DNA from: UBA6120 sp035361955
Lineage (GTDB): Bacteria; Bacillota_I; Bacilli_A; RFN20; CAG-826
Length of the DNA: 28,253 nucleotides
NCBI GenBank assembly: GCA_035361955.1
Contig: DAOSDC010000019.1
Span: forward strand, 1 to 28,253
Direction of reading: 5' to 3'
Shown here: in pieces, positions 6,933-14,968 of the stretch
How the letters are laid out: each line of letters opens with the position of its first letter
How positions within the stretch are numbered: position 1 is the first letter of the stretch
The notes under the pieces: model-generated
Databases searched by the model: none
Seen by the model: only the letters and a program-made list of their open reading frames with translations
What the model was told of the DNA's origin: nothing
Translations under genes and position numbers: made by a program

Positions 6933-7611
6933 AATAAATGAGTTCATGTTCGCACATCGAATAATAACCTTGATCGGAAATGATCACATGGTCGACTAGT
7001 GTCAATCCAAGGCGCAATGCTTCCTTTTTGATAACTAGTGTCGTGTTGATGTCGTCTTGGCTCGGCTCATGATTGCCGCCTGGGTGATTGTGCACCAAAA
7101 TGAATTTGTGGGCTTTATGGGAAAAAAGTTCAGTATATAAGTCCCGCAACTGGATATTGACCTTTTGGCTCGAACCTTGATAGACGATTTTCTCGCCTAA
7201 AAGGCGATTTTGCCGATTCAACATCAGCATAATCATCAACTCTCTGTCGAGCGAACCGAGCCACAGGCTATACTGGTCAAATACCTGGGCGGCACTAGTA
7301 TAAACAAATGGTTCTTCACTACGATCTTTTTGCATTCGTCTGGCGATTTCGCAAACCGCTAATAGCTTAATGGCGTTGGCTTTATTGATGCCTGGTATGT
7401 CCAAAAATTGCTGCGGACTGAGTTTTAAAAGACCAAGCAGGCCACCGCGATTCATCAATAGTTGATACCCGATGTCAAGTGCCGAATGAGACGACACTCC
7501 CGATCCGATGATAAGCGCCAAAAGTTCAGCTGCGTCCAATTCGTTGATACCTAAACGCCACGCTTTTTCCCGGGGTCGCTGCGAAATTGGAATATCAGCG
7601 ATGCGACTCAT
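6931..7611 (-). CDS. radC: RadC family JAB-domain protein
   Basis: This protein has 226 residues from the ATG at 7611, whose ATGA overlaps the stop of the upstream peptide gene. A GTG two codons earlier (7617) is an alternative. Residues about 1-85 hold the UPF0758 helix-hairpin-helix part (LDIPGINKANAIKLL). The JAB/MPN domain carries the metal site HNHPGGNHEPSQDD at 174-187. The usual HNHPSG has Gly in place of Ser here; the two His, later Ser and Asp are kept. Despite its name, a DNA repair role for RadC is not established, and the biochemical activity of bacterial RadC is uncertain. In Bacillus the mreBCD genes follow radC; here the rplU promoter does. Confidence 0.93.
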   Translation of the reverse strand: MSRIADIPISQRPREKAWRLGINELDAAELLALIIGSGVSSHSALDIGYQLLMNRGGLLGLLKLSPQQFLDIPGINKANAIKLLAVCEIARRMQKDRSEEPFVYTSAAQVFDQYSLWLGSLDRELMIMLMLNRQNRLLGEKIVYQGSSQKVNIQLRDLYTELFSHKAHKFILVHNHPGGNHEPSQDDINTTLVIKKEALRLGLTLVDHVIISDQGYYSMCEHELIY

Positions 7612-7784
7612 TTCCACTCAAACGTGAAGCCACCGGGAATTTTGGCGCTTCCTTGTTTGGACATAAATAGCCGATACATAATGACAACGGTAATCGCAAT
7701 GATCATAATCGCCATTACGGCGGTTAGCGAAATGACTTCGCCACCACATAAGTTTTGCATCTGGGCGTCGGTTAATTGTTCCAT
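7608..7784 (-). CDS. Small hydrophobic peptide with double-glycine-type leader
   Basis: This gene encodes 58 residues from the ATG at 7784, about 10 bases after GGAGG; an ATG three codons upstream directly abuts the ribosome site and is unlikely. The first 15 residues, MEQLTDAQMQNLCGG, match the double-glycine leader spacing known from class II bacteriocins and peptide pheromones: L at -12, T at -11, Q at -8, M at -7, L at -4 and GG at -2/-1. The remaining 43 residues are a strongly hydrophobic helix (about 18-38), a short basic stretch and the tail KIPGGFTFEWK. Family knowledge suggests cleavage after GG and export by a C39-peptidase ABC transporter; none is in the window. The stop overlaps the radC start. 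Alternatively it is just a small membrane protein. Confidence 0.65.
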   Translation of the reverse strand: MEQLTDAQMQNLCGGEVISLTAVMAIMIIAITVVIMYRLFMSKQGSAKIPGGFTFEWK

Positions 7785-7792
7785 AAATAACA

Positions 7793-7819
7793 TACCTCCA
7801 CTTACTAATAGCGGAGGTA
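7793..7819 (-). promoter_or_regulatory. Hairpin covering the ribosome site of the small peptide gene
   Basis: On the minus strand TACCTCC (7813-7819) is perfectly complementary to GGAGGTA (7793-7799), the ribosome site of the peptide gene, with 13 bases between. Folding would hide the ribosome site. It begins 15 bases after the valS stop. There is no T-run, so it is not a terminator. Confidence 0.5.
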
Positions 7820-7833
7820 GTTTGGCGCTGGGC

Positions 7834-10437
7834 TTATTTTTCGAGCAGATCGCGTTTTTCGATTAACGCTTTTAGCGTTGCCCGATGCGTCGCCAGTTTT
7901 TCTTCTTCTTCAGCAATCTTGTCTTGCGGAGCTTTGGCTCTAAACATCGGATTGTCAAGTAACTTTAATGCTCGGGCGATTTCATACTGTTCTTTTTCAA
8001 TATCGGAGGCCAGTTTTGCCAAGGCATCTATCTTGTTGACGGATTCGATAATAACGAGCTCGCCGCTTGGATACACGTAAGGGGCATTATGCGCCAAATC
8101 CTCGGGAGTGCCGACCTTTTCGATGTTGGAAAAGGTAAATCTTTCGAGGTAAGGGCGATAGTCATCGACGAATTTATCATTCTTCGCATTGATGACTAGC
8201 GTCAATTGACTGTTAGGCGCCAATTGATGAGTCACCTTATAGTTACGCACGTCCTTGATGATGTTTTGAAGCAATCCAACATCGATCAACGCCGCTTGAT
8301 CATCATAAACATGTGTAGGAGTTGGATAGCGTTCTTCCATAATCGAAGCTTTGTGATTGGGCATATTTTGATATATTTCTTCGCTGATAAAAGGTGAGAA
8401 AGGATAAATCATCATCAAAATAGCATGGAGCGCTTGATAAAGCACTTGGTGCGTCGTTTCAATTCGTTTGACGTCAAGACTATTAAGCGTCACTTTGCTG
8501 AGTTCTAAATACCAAGAGCAGAAATCGTCATAGACAAAATCATAAAGGTGGTTTGACGCCATTCCCAGTTCATATTTTTCAAGGTTAGCGGCGACCGATT
8601 CAATCGTTTGGTGCAAACGGTTCATGACATATCGGTCGATGGGGCTGAGTTCATCGACGCTCAACACACGCGGTTTCAATGTGGCTGGAATCGTCATCAA
8701 GATATAACGAGCAGCGTTCCAAATTTTGTTGAGGTAGTTGCTTGAGGCAATGATTTTTTCTTCGCTGTAACGGGTATCTTGGCCTGGCGTCGAATTCGTT
8801 GCCAAAAAATAGCGCAACGCATCGGCGCCATACGTGGCGATGACGTCCATCGGATCGACCCCGTTACCGAGTGACTTCGACATTTTACGACCTTGTTCGT
8901 CACGGATCAGACCATGGATGTAAACATCTTTAAACGGGGCTTTTTTGGTAAATTCAAGCGATTGGAAAGCCATGCGGGACACCCAGAAAAAGATGATGTC
9001 ATACGCGGTAATCATCACATCGACGGGGAAATAGCGTTCGTAGGCCATCGTTGTTTTCGGCCATCCCAGCGTTGAAAACGGCCATAGCGCAGATGAAAAC
9101 CATGTATCGAGCACATCCTGGTCTTGTTCATAATCTTTGCTATTTAATGGTGGTTTTAAACTAACTAGCACTTCATTAGTATATTTATGGTAATAAGCCG
9201 GTATTTGATGGCCCCACCAAAGTTGTCGGGAAATGCACCAGTCTTCAACCTTGTCCATCCATTGCATAAACACTTTTTCAAATCGTTCTGGGAAAAACTT
9301 AATCGCGTCAGGACCAGTTTGATTTTTCATCGCTTGTTCTGCTAAAGGTCGCATCTTCACAAACCATTGTTTCGATAGCATCGGCTCAATTGGGACATCG
9401 CTTCGTTCAGAAAAACCAACGGCGTGGGTAATCTTTTCAATCTTGAGCAAATTACCTTCTTGACGCATGCGTTCAACGAGTTTGCGGCGACAGTCAAACC
9501 GGTCTAACTTGTTGTATTCTCCAGCCAATTCATTCATCGTTCCGTCTTTGTTCATACAACTTGGCATCGCGAGATTGTACTTTTCGCCAATGATGAAGTC
9601 GTTAGGATCGTGAGCGGGTGTGCATTTCATCACCCCACTACCAAATGACTTATCGACATAAGCATCACCGATAATGTTAATTGGTTGTTTATTGGCAGGA
9701 TTAATCGCTTGTTTACCGATGAGATGGCGGTAGCGTTCATCTTCGGGGTGAACCACGAGGCACACATCGCCAAACATCGTTTCTGGACGCGTCGTCGCCA
9801 CGAATAATGGTTCTAGCGTATCCACGAGGCGATATGACGCATAATATAAGCTTCCTTCGACTTCTTTATGAATAACTTCGATATTCGATAGCGCCGTCAT
9901 ATGGATTGGGTCCCAGTTAATAATTCGTTCGCCACGGTAAATTAACCCTTTATGGTACAAATCGACGAATACTTTGTTAACTGCTTCATTCATGCCCTTG
10001 TCGAGCGTAAAGCGTTCAAAATCATAGTTTAGGCTGAAACCTAATTTCGCCCATTGCTGGCGAATCGATTTCGCATAAGTGTCCTTCCATTCCCAAATCT
10101 TGGCTAAAAATGCTTCGCGGCCCAATTCAAACCGTGACGTGCCTTCTTTCCGAAGTTTGGCTTCGACGACGGCTTGCGTGGCGATGCCCGCGTGATCCAT
10201 GCCCGCGAGCCATAACACGTCATAACCCTGACTTCGTTTGTATCTTGCCAAGATGTCTTGAATTGTGCCATTCCAAGCATGGCCGAGGTGCAGTTTTCCA
10301 GTTACGTTAGGGGGCGGTATGACCATTGAGAAACGAGGATGACTCGGGTCACCCGTTTGAAAATAGCCGCGTTCAAGCCAAAATCGGTATTTGTTTTGTT
10401 CGATTGATTTATGATCGTATCGTTTATCTAGTGCCAT
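7834..10437 (-). CDS. valS: Valyl-tRNA synthetase
   Basis: This 867-residue class I synthetase charges tRNA-Val. The HIGH-type motif HLGH is at 50-53 within PPPNVTGKLHLGHAWN, and KMSKS is at 518-522. The CP1 editing domain lies between (for example ATTRPETMFGD near 214-224), and CISRQLWWGHQIP at about 401-413 is typical of ValS. The last 60 residues are rich in Glu, Lys, Ala and Leu and would form the C-terminal coiled-coil arm. The ribosome site AAAGGAG is well placed before the ATG. A T-box leader with a Val specifier precedes it, which independently supports the amino-acid assignment. Confidence 0.98.
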   Translation of the reverse strand: MALDKRYDHKSIEQNKYRFWLERGYFQTGDPSHPRFSMVIPPPNVTGKLHLGHAWNGTIQDILARYKRSQGYDVLWLAGMDHAGIATQAVVEAKLRKEGTSRFELGREAFLAKIWEWKDTYAKSIRQQWAKLGFSLNYDFERFTLDKGMNEAVNKVFVDLYHKGLIYRGERIINWDPIHMTALSNIEVIHKEVEGSLYYASYRLVDTLEPLFVATTRPETMFGDVCLVVHPEDERYRHLIGKQAINPANKQPINIIGDAYVDKSFGSGVMKCTPAHDPNDFIIGEKYNLAMPSCMNKDGTMNELAGEYNKLDRFDCRRKLVERMRQEGNLLKIEKITHAVGFSERSDVPIEPMLSKQWFVKMRPLAEQAMKNQTGPDAIKFFPERFEKVFMQWMDKVEDWCISRQLWWGHQIPAYYHKYTNEVLVSLKPPLNSKDYEQDQDVLDTWFSSALWPFSTLGWPKTTMAYERYFPVDVMITAYDIIFFWVSRMAFQSLEFTKKAPFKDVYIHGLIRDEQGRKMSKSLGNGVDPMDVIATYGADALRYFLATNSTPGQDTRYSEEKIIASSNYLNKIWNAARYILMTIPATLKPRVLSVDELSPIDRYVMNRLHQTIESVAANLEKYELGMASNHLYDFVYDDFCSWYLELSKVTLNSLDVKRIETTHQVLYQALHAILMMIYPFSPFISEEIYQNMPNHKASIMEERYPTPTHVYDDQAALIDVGLLQNIIKDVRNYKVTHQLAPNSQLTLVINAKNDKFVDDYRPYLERFTFSNIEKVGTPEDLAHNAPYVYPSGELVIIESVNKIDALAKLASDIEKEQYEIARALKLLDNPMFRAKAPQDKIAEEEEKLATHRATLKALIEKRDLLEK

Positions 10438-10450
10438 AGTGCTCCTTTGT

Positions 10451-10480
10451 AAATAAAAAGCGTCCTTATTTTAAGGACGC
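10451..10480 (-). terminator. T-box attenuator hairpin before valS
   Basis: A 9-bp stem, GCGTCCTTA with TAAGGACGC (10460-10480), is followed on the minus strand by CTTTTTATTT. Its 5' arm is shared with the antiterminator, as in transcriptional T-boxes. Confidence 0.93.
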
Positions 10481-10653
10481 GATTGCGTGGTACCACCTTA
10501 ATTCATCAAATATTTGATGCACTCAAGTCCGTTAACGCCGGATACGGGATCATTACTCCATGATTGATAAGCGACTTCGGCTATCCGCACTCCTTCGTTC
10601 CACCAAACTCGAAGGTCTCTAGCAGCGCTTAAACAGCTTACTCCTCTTATCTA
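10481..10653 (-). ncRNA. T-box leader of valS, Val specifier GTC
   Basis: The conserved T-box sequence AAGGTGGTACCACGC is on the minus strand at about 10486-10499. Stem I is closed by GATAAG (10646-10651) and CTTATC (10566-10571). The GAGTA turn lies on the 5' side of the specifier loop. On its 3' side GAA-GTC-GC gives the triplet GTC (10573-10575), a valine codon. The leader is expected to sense uncharged tRNA-Val: binding stabilises the antiterminator and lets transcription reach valS. A terminator hairpin follows directly. Confidence 0.95.
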
Positions 10654-10658
10654 GTAGC

Positions 10659-10687
10659 ATTATAACTAGTGATGCCCTAACTTGCAA
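10659..10687 (-). promoter_or_regulatory. Promoter of the valS leader
   Basis: On the minus strand TTGCAA (10682-10687) stands 17 bases before a consensus TATAAT (10659-10664). The start would fall near 10652, at the foot of stem I. The -35 is only four bases beyond the engB stop and no terminator separates them, so read-through from tig-lon-engB is also possible. Confidence 0.88.
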
Positions 10688-10690
10688 CCT

Positions 10691-11272
10691 CTAGCGAGAA
10701 AGCAGTGTCCCAATCGCCCCTTTTAAGCGTTCGATTGAACGCGGGGCACTGATTGAGGTCGTGACATTGTTGGTCGTATCCCAGCCAAGTCGTATTAAAG
10801 ATTTGCTGAAGGCAGCGGCTTCTTTTTGGGTCAATTTGTCGGTTTTGGTAAACACGAACAAGATTGGATATGGTTGTTTCTTGATGAATTCATAAAACGC
10901 TAAATCGTCTTTCGATGGCGCATGGCGCGAATCAAGCAAAAAGATGACGCCTTTTAATTGTTTATTAGCATCAAAATAACTTTCCATCATCGTGGCAAAG
11001 TCATCGAGATGGCGCGTGCCTGACGCCGTATAGCCATAACCGGGGGCATCGACAAGATAAAACTTGTCGTCGACATTGAAATAGTTTAATAGAACCGTTT
11101 TGCCAGGTTTCGAGGAAACTTTGGCAATCTTTTGGTTGGTCAAGGCATTGATTAAACTGCTTTTCCCCACGTTAGACCGTCCGATAAACACAAGTTCAGG
11201 CAAAGCTTCACCAGGCCGCTGTTTGACGGTCGGCGCGCTTTTAATGAATTGGACGCGGGAAAAATCAATCAT
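10691..11272 (-). CDS. engB: Ribosome-biogenesis GTPase YsxC/EngB
   Basis: This protein has 193 residues from the ATG at 11272 (MIDFSRVQFIKS), matching the usual length of about 195. The frame extends 18 codons further into lon, but that part is an antiphase shadow of the Lon C-terminus. Motifs: G1 GRSNVGKSS near 31-39, G3 DAPGYG near 76-81, G4 TKTD near 142-145 and G5 ISA near 174-176. EngB/YsxC is a Ras-like GTPase needed for late 50S maturation. It starts one base after the lon stop (TAACATG). The order tig-lon-engB is the same as tig-clpX-lonB-lonA-ysxC in Bacillus, without clpX and lonB. Confidence 0.96.
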   Translation of the reverse strand: MIDFSRVQFIKSAPTVKQRPGEALPELVFIGRSNVGKSSLINALTNQKIAKVSSKPGKTVLLNYFNVDDKFYLVDAPGYGYTASGTRHLDDFATMMESYFDANKQLKGVIFLLDSRHAPSKDDLAFYEFIKKQPYPILFVFTKTDKLTQKEAAAFSKSLIRLGWDTTNNVTTSISAPRSIERLKGAIGTLLSR

Positions 11273-11273
11273 G

Positions 11274-13589
11274 TTACTTGCTAAACGAAATCGGGAGCGC
11301 GTCGTCGACTTTTTCCATGAAGACAATCGTCAGTTTTTCCGTAACTTCTTTGGATAAATCGTCAAGCGATTTGCGGTTTTCTTCAGGGATGATGACCGTT
11401 TTGATGCCGCTGCGGAGTGCGGCTAATGTTTTTTCGCGCAAACCGCCGATGGCCAAAACATTGCCGCGAAGAGTGACTTCGCCGGTCATCGCCACTTCGG
11501 AATTGACGGCTTTGCCAGTCAATGCCGAAATTATGGCCACAGTCATCGCCACGCCAGCGCTTGGGCCATCTTTAGGGACCGCGCCTTCGGGAACGTGAAT
11601 GTGAATGTCGCGTTCTTTGAATAGAGAACTATTGATTTCGTACTTATGGGCATTGGCTTGGATGTAATCAAGGGCGATCGTCGCACTTTCCTTCATGACT
11701 TCGCCAAGTTTTCCCGTCAATACGAGTTTACCGCTGCCTGGGAAGTGATTGACTTCGATGGGCAGGATGTCACCGCCAAACGGTGTGTAGGCCAACCCGG
11801 TGACGACACCGACTTGTGGCGTTTTCTCTTTTTTGGAATTGTCAAAAATTTCAACTCCGAGATATTTGCGAACCTCGACGGGTGTGATTTTGATTTTAGT
11901 GATGTCGGGATTGGTCAACAGGTCAACGACGACTTTGCGACAGATCGATGCAATCTTTCGTTCAAGTTCGCGCACGCCCGCCTCCCGCGTATAAAACTCA
12001 ATCATCGCCTTGAGCGCCTCTTTGGTAAACGTGATTTGATCTTTGGTCAAACCGTTGGCCAAAAGTTGCTTGGCAATCAAATGCCGTTTGGCGATTTCAA
12101 TCTTTTCTAGTTCGGTGTATGAATTGACCTCAATTAACTCCAAACGGTCGCGCAGCGGCGCGGGCACATCTTCTAGATAATTGGCCGTGCCGATGAATAA
12201 GACATTGCTTAAATCGTATGGTTCTTCAAGATAGTTGTCATTGAATGCAAAATTTTGTTCCGGGTCAAGCACTTCCAGTAGGGCATTGGCCGGATCGCCT
12301 TTGTAAGACGAACCGAGTTTGTCGATTTCATCGAGCAAGAACACCGGATTGATGACGCCCGTGCGTTTCATACCATTGATGATGCGACCAGGCATCGCGC
12401 CGACGTAGGTACGGCGGTGGCCGCGGACTTCGGCTTCATCGGAAATGCCGCCGAGCGAGGCTTTGAAAAACTTTCGGCCTAACGCGCGAGCGATTGATTT
12501 TCCCAGTGAGGTTTTACCAACCCCAGGCGGTCCGTAGAAACAAAGAATCGGAGCTTTGAGATTGCCCGTCATTTTTTTGACCGCTAGATATTCAACAATG
12601 CGCTTCTTGACTTTATCAAGACCATAATGGTCTTCGTCAAGAATCGTTTGGACGTTGATCAAATCGTCGTTATCGGCCGTTTTTTGCCACCATGGAACTT
12701 CAAGTAACGTTTCGACATATGATTTAATCAACGATGCCTCAAGCGAAGCCGCCGGCATCATTTCAGCGCGTTTGAGCTCGGCTTTTACTTTGGCTTTGAC
12801 GTGTTCGGGATATTCGCCTGCTTCAAGTTTCTCTAATAGCGCTTCTTCGCTATCGTCACCATCGACGTTTTCGCCTAGTTCAGCCTTGATGGCTTTCAGT
12901 TTTTCCCGCAGGAAATATTCGCGTTGGTTTTTCTCGGCGCTCTTGCGCACTTCTTCTTGTAGGTGCTTATCGATGTCGCTGATTTCTTTTTCTTCGTTGA
13001 TGGCGGCGAGTACCAAATGGAGTCGTTCGTTTAAATCGAGCGTTTCGAGCACTTTTTGTTTTTGGTCGATGGTCATCGGCAGCAAATTGGCCAGCATGTC
13101 GGTAATATCGGCTGCGGACACGCCTTTTGATAATTGATTGATCAATTCTTTGGGTAGTCGGCTCGTGATCACTTGCATGTTTTCAAGATTGGAGATGATG
13201 TTGCGGACAAGCGCGACTTCGGTGCGATGATCGCCGGATATATCTTTTTGGACCGTGCCCGTCGCATACCAGCTGGAGCCGCTATTGACGATGTCGGTCA
13301 GTTTGACGCGGGCGATGGGAAGCACGCGTAGCCGTGATGTCTTTTTACTGGATTGCAAATTGGAGATGCGCGCCAACACGCCAAAAGCATAAAAATCTTC
13401 GAGTTCAGGCTCATCGATTTCTGGGCTGATTTGGCTCGTGACCAAAATTAAGTCGGCATTGTGTTGATGGGCTTCATCGATGGCGGTGACCGAAAAAGGT
13501 CGCCCAGCTTCAATCGATTGGATTTGGTTGGGAAAAAGGACCATGCCACGCGTAATAAGTAGTGGCAGTTTATAGACTTCGTCGTTCAT
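11274..13589 (-). CDS. lon: ATP-dependent protease Lon (LonA type)
   Basis: This 771-residue cytosolic AAA+ protease degrades misfolded and regulatory proteins. The N-terminal substrate-binding domain (about 1-200) leads through a charged helical linker to the AAA+ module. Walker A is GPPGVGKT at 353-360 and Walker B VFLLDEID is near 416-423. The C-terminal protease domain holds the Ser-Lys dyad in PKDGPSAGVAM (Ser near 674) and the conserved TGEVTLRGNVLAIGGLREK. The ribosome site AAGGAGGT is strong. It lies 20 bases after tig and one base before engB. The length fits the LonA family. Confidence 0.98.
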   Translation of the reverse strand: MNDEVYKLPLLITRGMVLFPNQIQSIEAGRPFSVTAIDEAHQHNADLILVTSQISPEIDEPELEDFYAFGVLARISNLQSSKKTSRLRVLPIARVKLTDIVNSGSSWYATGTVQKDISGDHRTEVALVRNIISNLENMQVITSRLPKELINQLSKGVSAADITDMLANLLPMTIDQKQKVLETLDLNERLHLVLAAINEEKEISDIDKHLQEEVRKSAEKNQREYFLREKLKAIKAELGENVDGDDSEEALLEKLEAGEYPEHVKAKVKAELKRAEMMPAASLEASLIKSYVETLLEVPWWQKTADNDDLINVQTILDEDHYGLDKVKKRIVEYLAVKKMTGNLKAPILCFYGPPGVGKTSLGKSIARALGRKFFKASLGGISDEAEVRGHRRTYVGAMPGRIINGMKRTGVINPVFLLDEIDKLGSSYKGDPANALLEVLDPEQNFAFNDNYLEEPYDLSNVLFIGTANYLEDVPAPLRDRLELIEVNSYTELEKIEIAKRHLIAKQLLANGLTKDQITFTKEALKAMIEFYTREAGVRELERKIASICRKVVVDLLTNPDITKIKITPVEVRKYLGVEIFDNSKKEKTPQVGVVTGLAYTPFGGDILPIEVNHFPGSGKLVLTGKLGEVMKESATIALDYIQANAHKYEINSSLFKERDIHIHVPEGAVPKDGPSAGVAMTVAIISALTGKAVNSEVAMTGEVTLRGNVLAIGGLREKTLAALRSGIKTVIIPEENRKSLDDLSKEVTEKLTIVFMEKVDDALPISFSK

Positions 13590-13609
13590 AGGCTACCTCC
13601 TTAAGACTA

Positions 13610-14884
13610 TTAGTCGTTATTTTGGAGCAAGAAGTCGCGGATATGGCGTGTTTTGATATCGGCAATGAAGCGATTGATATCTTTGGAGATAATTTCCTTC
13701 ACCTTGTCGAATTCCATTTTGTATTGATCGGCGATTTTGGCGATTTCAAAATCGATGATTTCCGGCGAGACGCTGATTTGTTCCGTCTCGGCTATTTTTT
13801 CTAACACAAGTGAAGCCCGAATGTTGCGTTCCGCTTCTTCGTGCAGTTGATGGTGCAGCGTTTCTTCGGTTTGTCCGGTCATTTCAAGGTATTTGTCAAA
13901 CGTCATGCCATTTTTGGTCACATCTTGTTCGAGGCGTTCATGCATGGCATCGACTTCATCGTGAATGATGTCGTGCGATAAATCAATTTCGGCACTGGAT
14001 GCAATCTTTTCAAGCAATGTTTCATAATACTCTTTTTCAAGTTTGTCTTGTTCTTGCTTTAACAAGTTGCCCTTGACGTGTTCTTCAAATGATTCACGCG
14101 AGGTCACTTCACTGATTTTGAGTTCTTCAAATAGCGATTGACCGACTTCAGGAATGCGTTTTTCTTTAACTTCGTGGATCACGAGTTTGAAAGTGGCGTC
14201 TTTGCCCGCGAGTTCTTTAGCGTAGTTTTCGGGGAACGTCACATTTATTTCAGTATTGTCGCCGGCTTTCAAACCGACCATTTTTTCTTCAAAACCGGGA
14301 ATGAATTGACCCGATCCGAGTTCGAGCGAATAGTTTTCGGCTTTGCCACCTTCGAATGGCTTGCCACCGGTAAAGCCTTCGAAATCGAAGACGACGGTAT
14401 CACCAAGTGCGGCCGGTCCCTCTTTAAGCACGAGTTCGGCGTTTTGGTTTTGGATGCGCTTGATTTCAGTATCGATTTGTTCTTTGGTCACTTCGGCGGT
14501 CTTCTTATCGACATGAAGTCCTTTGTATTGGCCGAGTTTGACTTCCGGAGCTGTCGTCACCGTGATTTTTACTTCGAGTTCGGTATCGCTCATTTTGGTG
14601 ACGTCGACGTTTGGTCGTGTCCAAGGAACGATTTTCTCTTCGGTCATCACTTTGCGGTAGGCATCGCCAAGCAAGCTGTCAATCGCTTGGTTATACATTC
14701 TGTTTTGGTCGATGCGAGCTTTAACCATGGCCTCGGGGGCATGGCCTTTACGGAAACCTGGCACCTCGACGTTAGCCGCGAGTTTGTCAAACGACTTTTT
14801 AGTCGCCGCTTTCCACTCGGCTTCGTCAAAGCGCAGCAGCAGTTCGATTTGTGAATGTTCTAATTTTTTGATTTCGTGTTGCAT
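13610..14884 (-). CDS. tig: Trigger factor, ribosome-bound chaperone
   Basis: This 424-residue chaperone binds nascent chains at the ribosome exit tunnel. The N-terminal ribosome-binding domain contains the signature variant GFRKGHAPEAMV near 44-55. The FKBP-type prolyl isomerase domain follows (about 150-240, with GDTVVFDFEGFTGGKPFEGG). A long helical C-terminal chaperone domain is interrupted by many charged residues. The ribosome site AAAGGGAG lies 8 bases before the ATG, with a good promoter upstream. It heads a tig-lon-engB operon, which brings folding and degradation under one start. Confidence 0.97.
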   Translation of the reverse strand: MQHEIKKLEHSQIELLLRFDEAEWKAATKKSFDKLAANVEVPGFRKGHAPEAMVKARIDQNRMYNQAIDSLLGDAYRKVMTEEKIVPWTRPNVDVTKMSDTELEVKITVTTAPEVKLGQYKGLHVDKKTAEVTKEQIDTEIKRIQNQNAELVLKEGPAALGDTVVFDFEGFTGGKPFEGGKAENYSLELGSGQFIPGFEEKMVGLKAGDNTEINVTFPENYAKELAGKDATFKLVIHEVKEKRIPEVGQSLFEELKISEVTSRESFEEHVKGNLLKQEQDKLEKEYYETLLEKIASSAEIDLSHDIIHDEVDAMHERLEQDVTKNGMTFDKYLEMTGQTEETLHHQLHEEAERNIRASLVLEKIAETEQISVSPEIIDFEIAKIADQYKMEFDKVKEIISKDINRFIADIKTRHIRDFLLQNND

Positions 14885-14898
14885 ACAATTTCTCCCTT

Positions 14899-14911
14899 TG
14901 TCATCATGACA
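14899..14911. repeat. Inverted repeat just upstream of the tig ribosome site
   Basis: TGTCAT-G-ATGACA on the minus strand is a perfect 6-bp inverted repeat around one base, in the untranslated leader of tig, about 14 bases before the start. It could be an operator or a small hairpin. It does not match CIRCE. Confidence 0.4.
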
Positions 14912-14919
14912 CGCTAATA

Positions 14920-14948
14920 AATATACTCAAATACTAGTTATTATTCAA
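14920..14948 (-). promoter_or_regulatory. Promoter of tig-lon-engB
   Basis: On the minus strand TTGAAT (14943-14948), 17 bases, TATATT (14920-14925). The start would lie near 14913, about 28 bases before the tig ATG. Confidence 0.8.
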
Positions 14949-14968
14949 TAAAGACGAATATCAATGGC

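Noticed and set aside
11273..11326. Longer EngB start at 11326
   Set aside because: The extension overlaps lon out of frame; the ATG at 11272 gives the normal family length and N-terminus.
12655..13137. 160-codon open frame on the plus strand opposite lon
   Set aside because: Serine-rich shadow of the charged Lon linker; no ribosome site and no recognisable motif.
14138..14854. 238-codon open frame on the plus strand opposite tig
   Set aside because: It is rich in Phe and His in a pattern that mirrors tig codons, lacks a ribosome site and any domain, and tig is certain.
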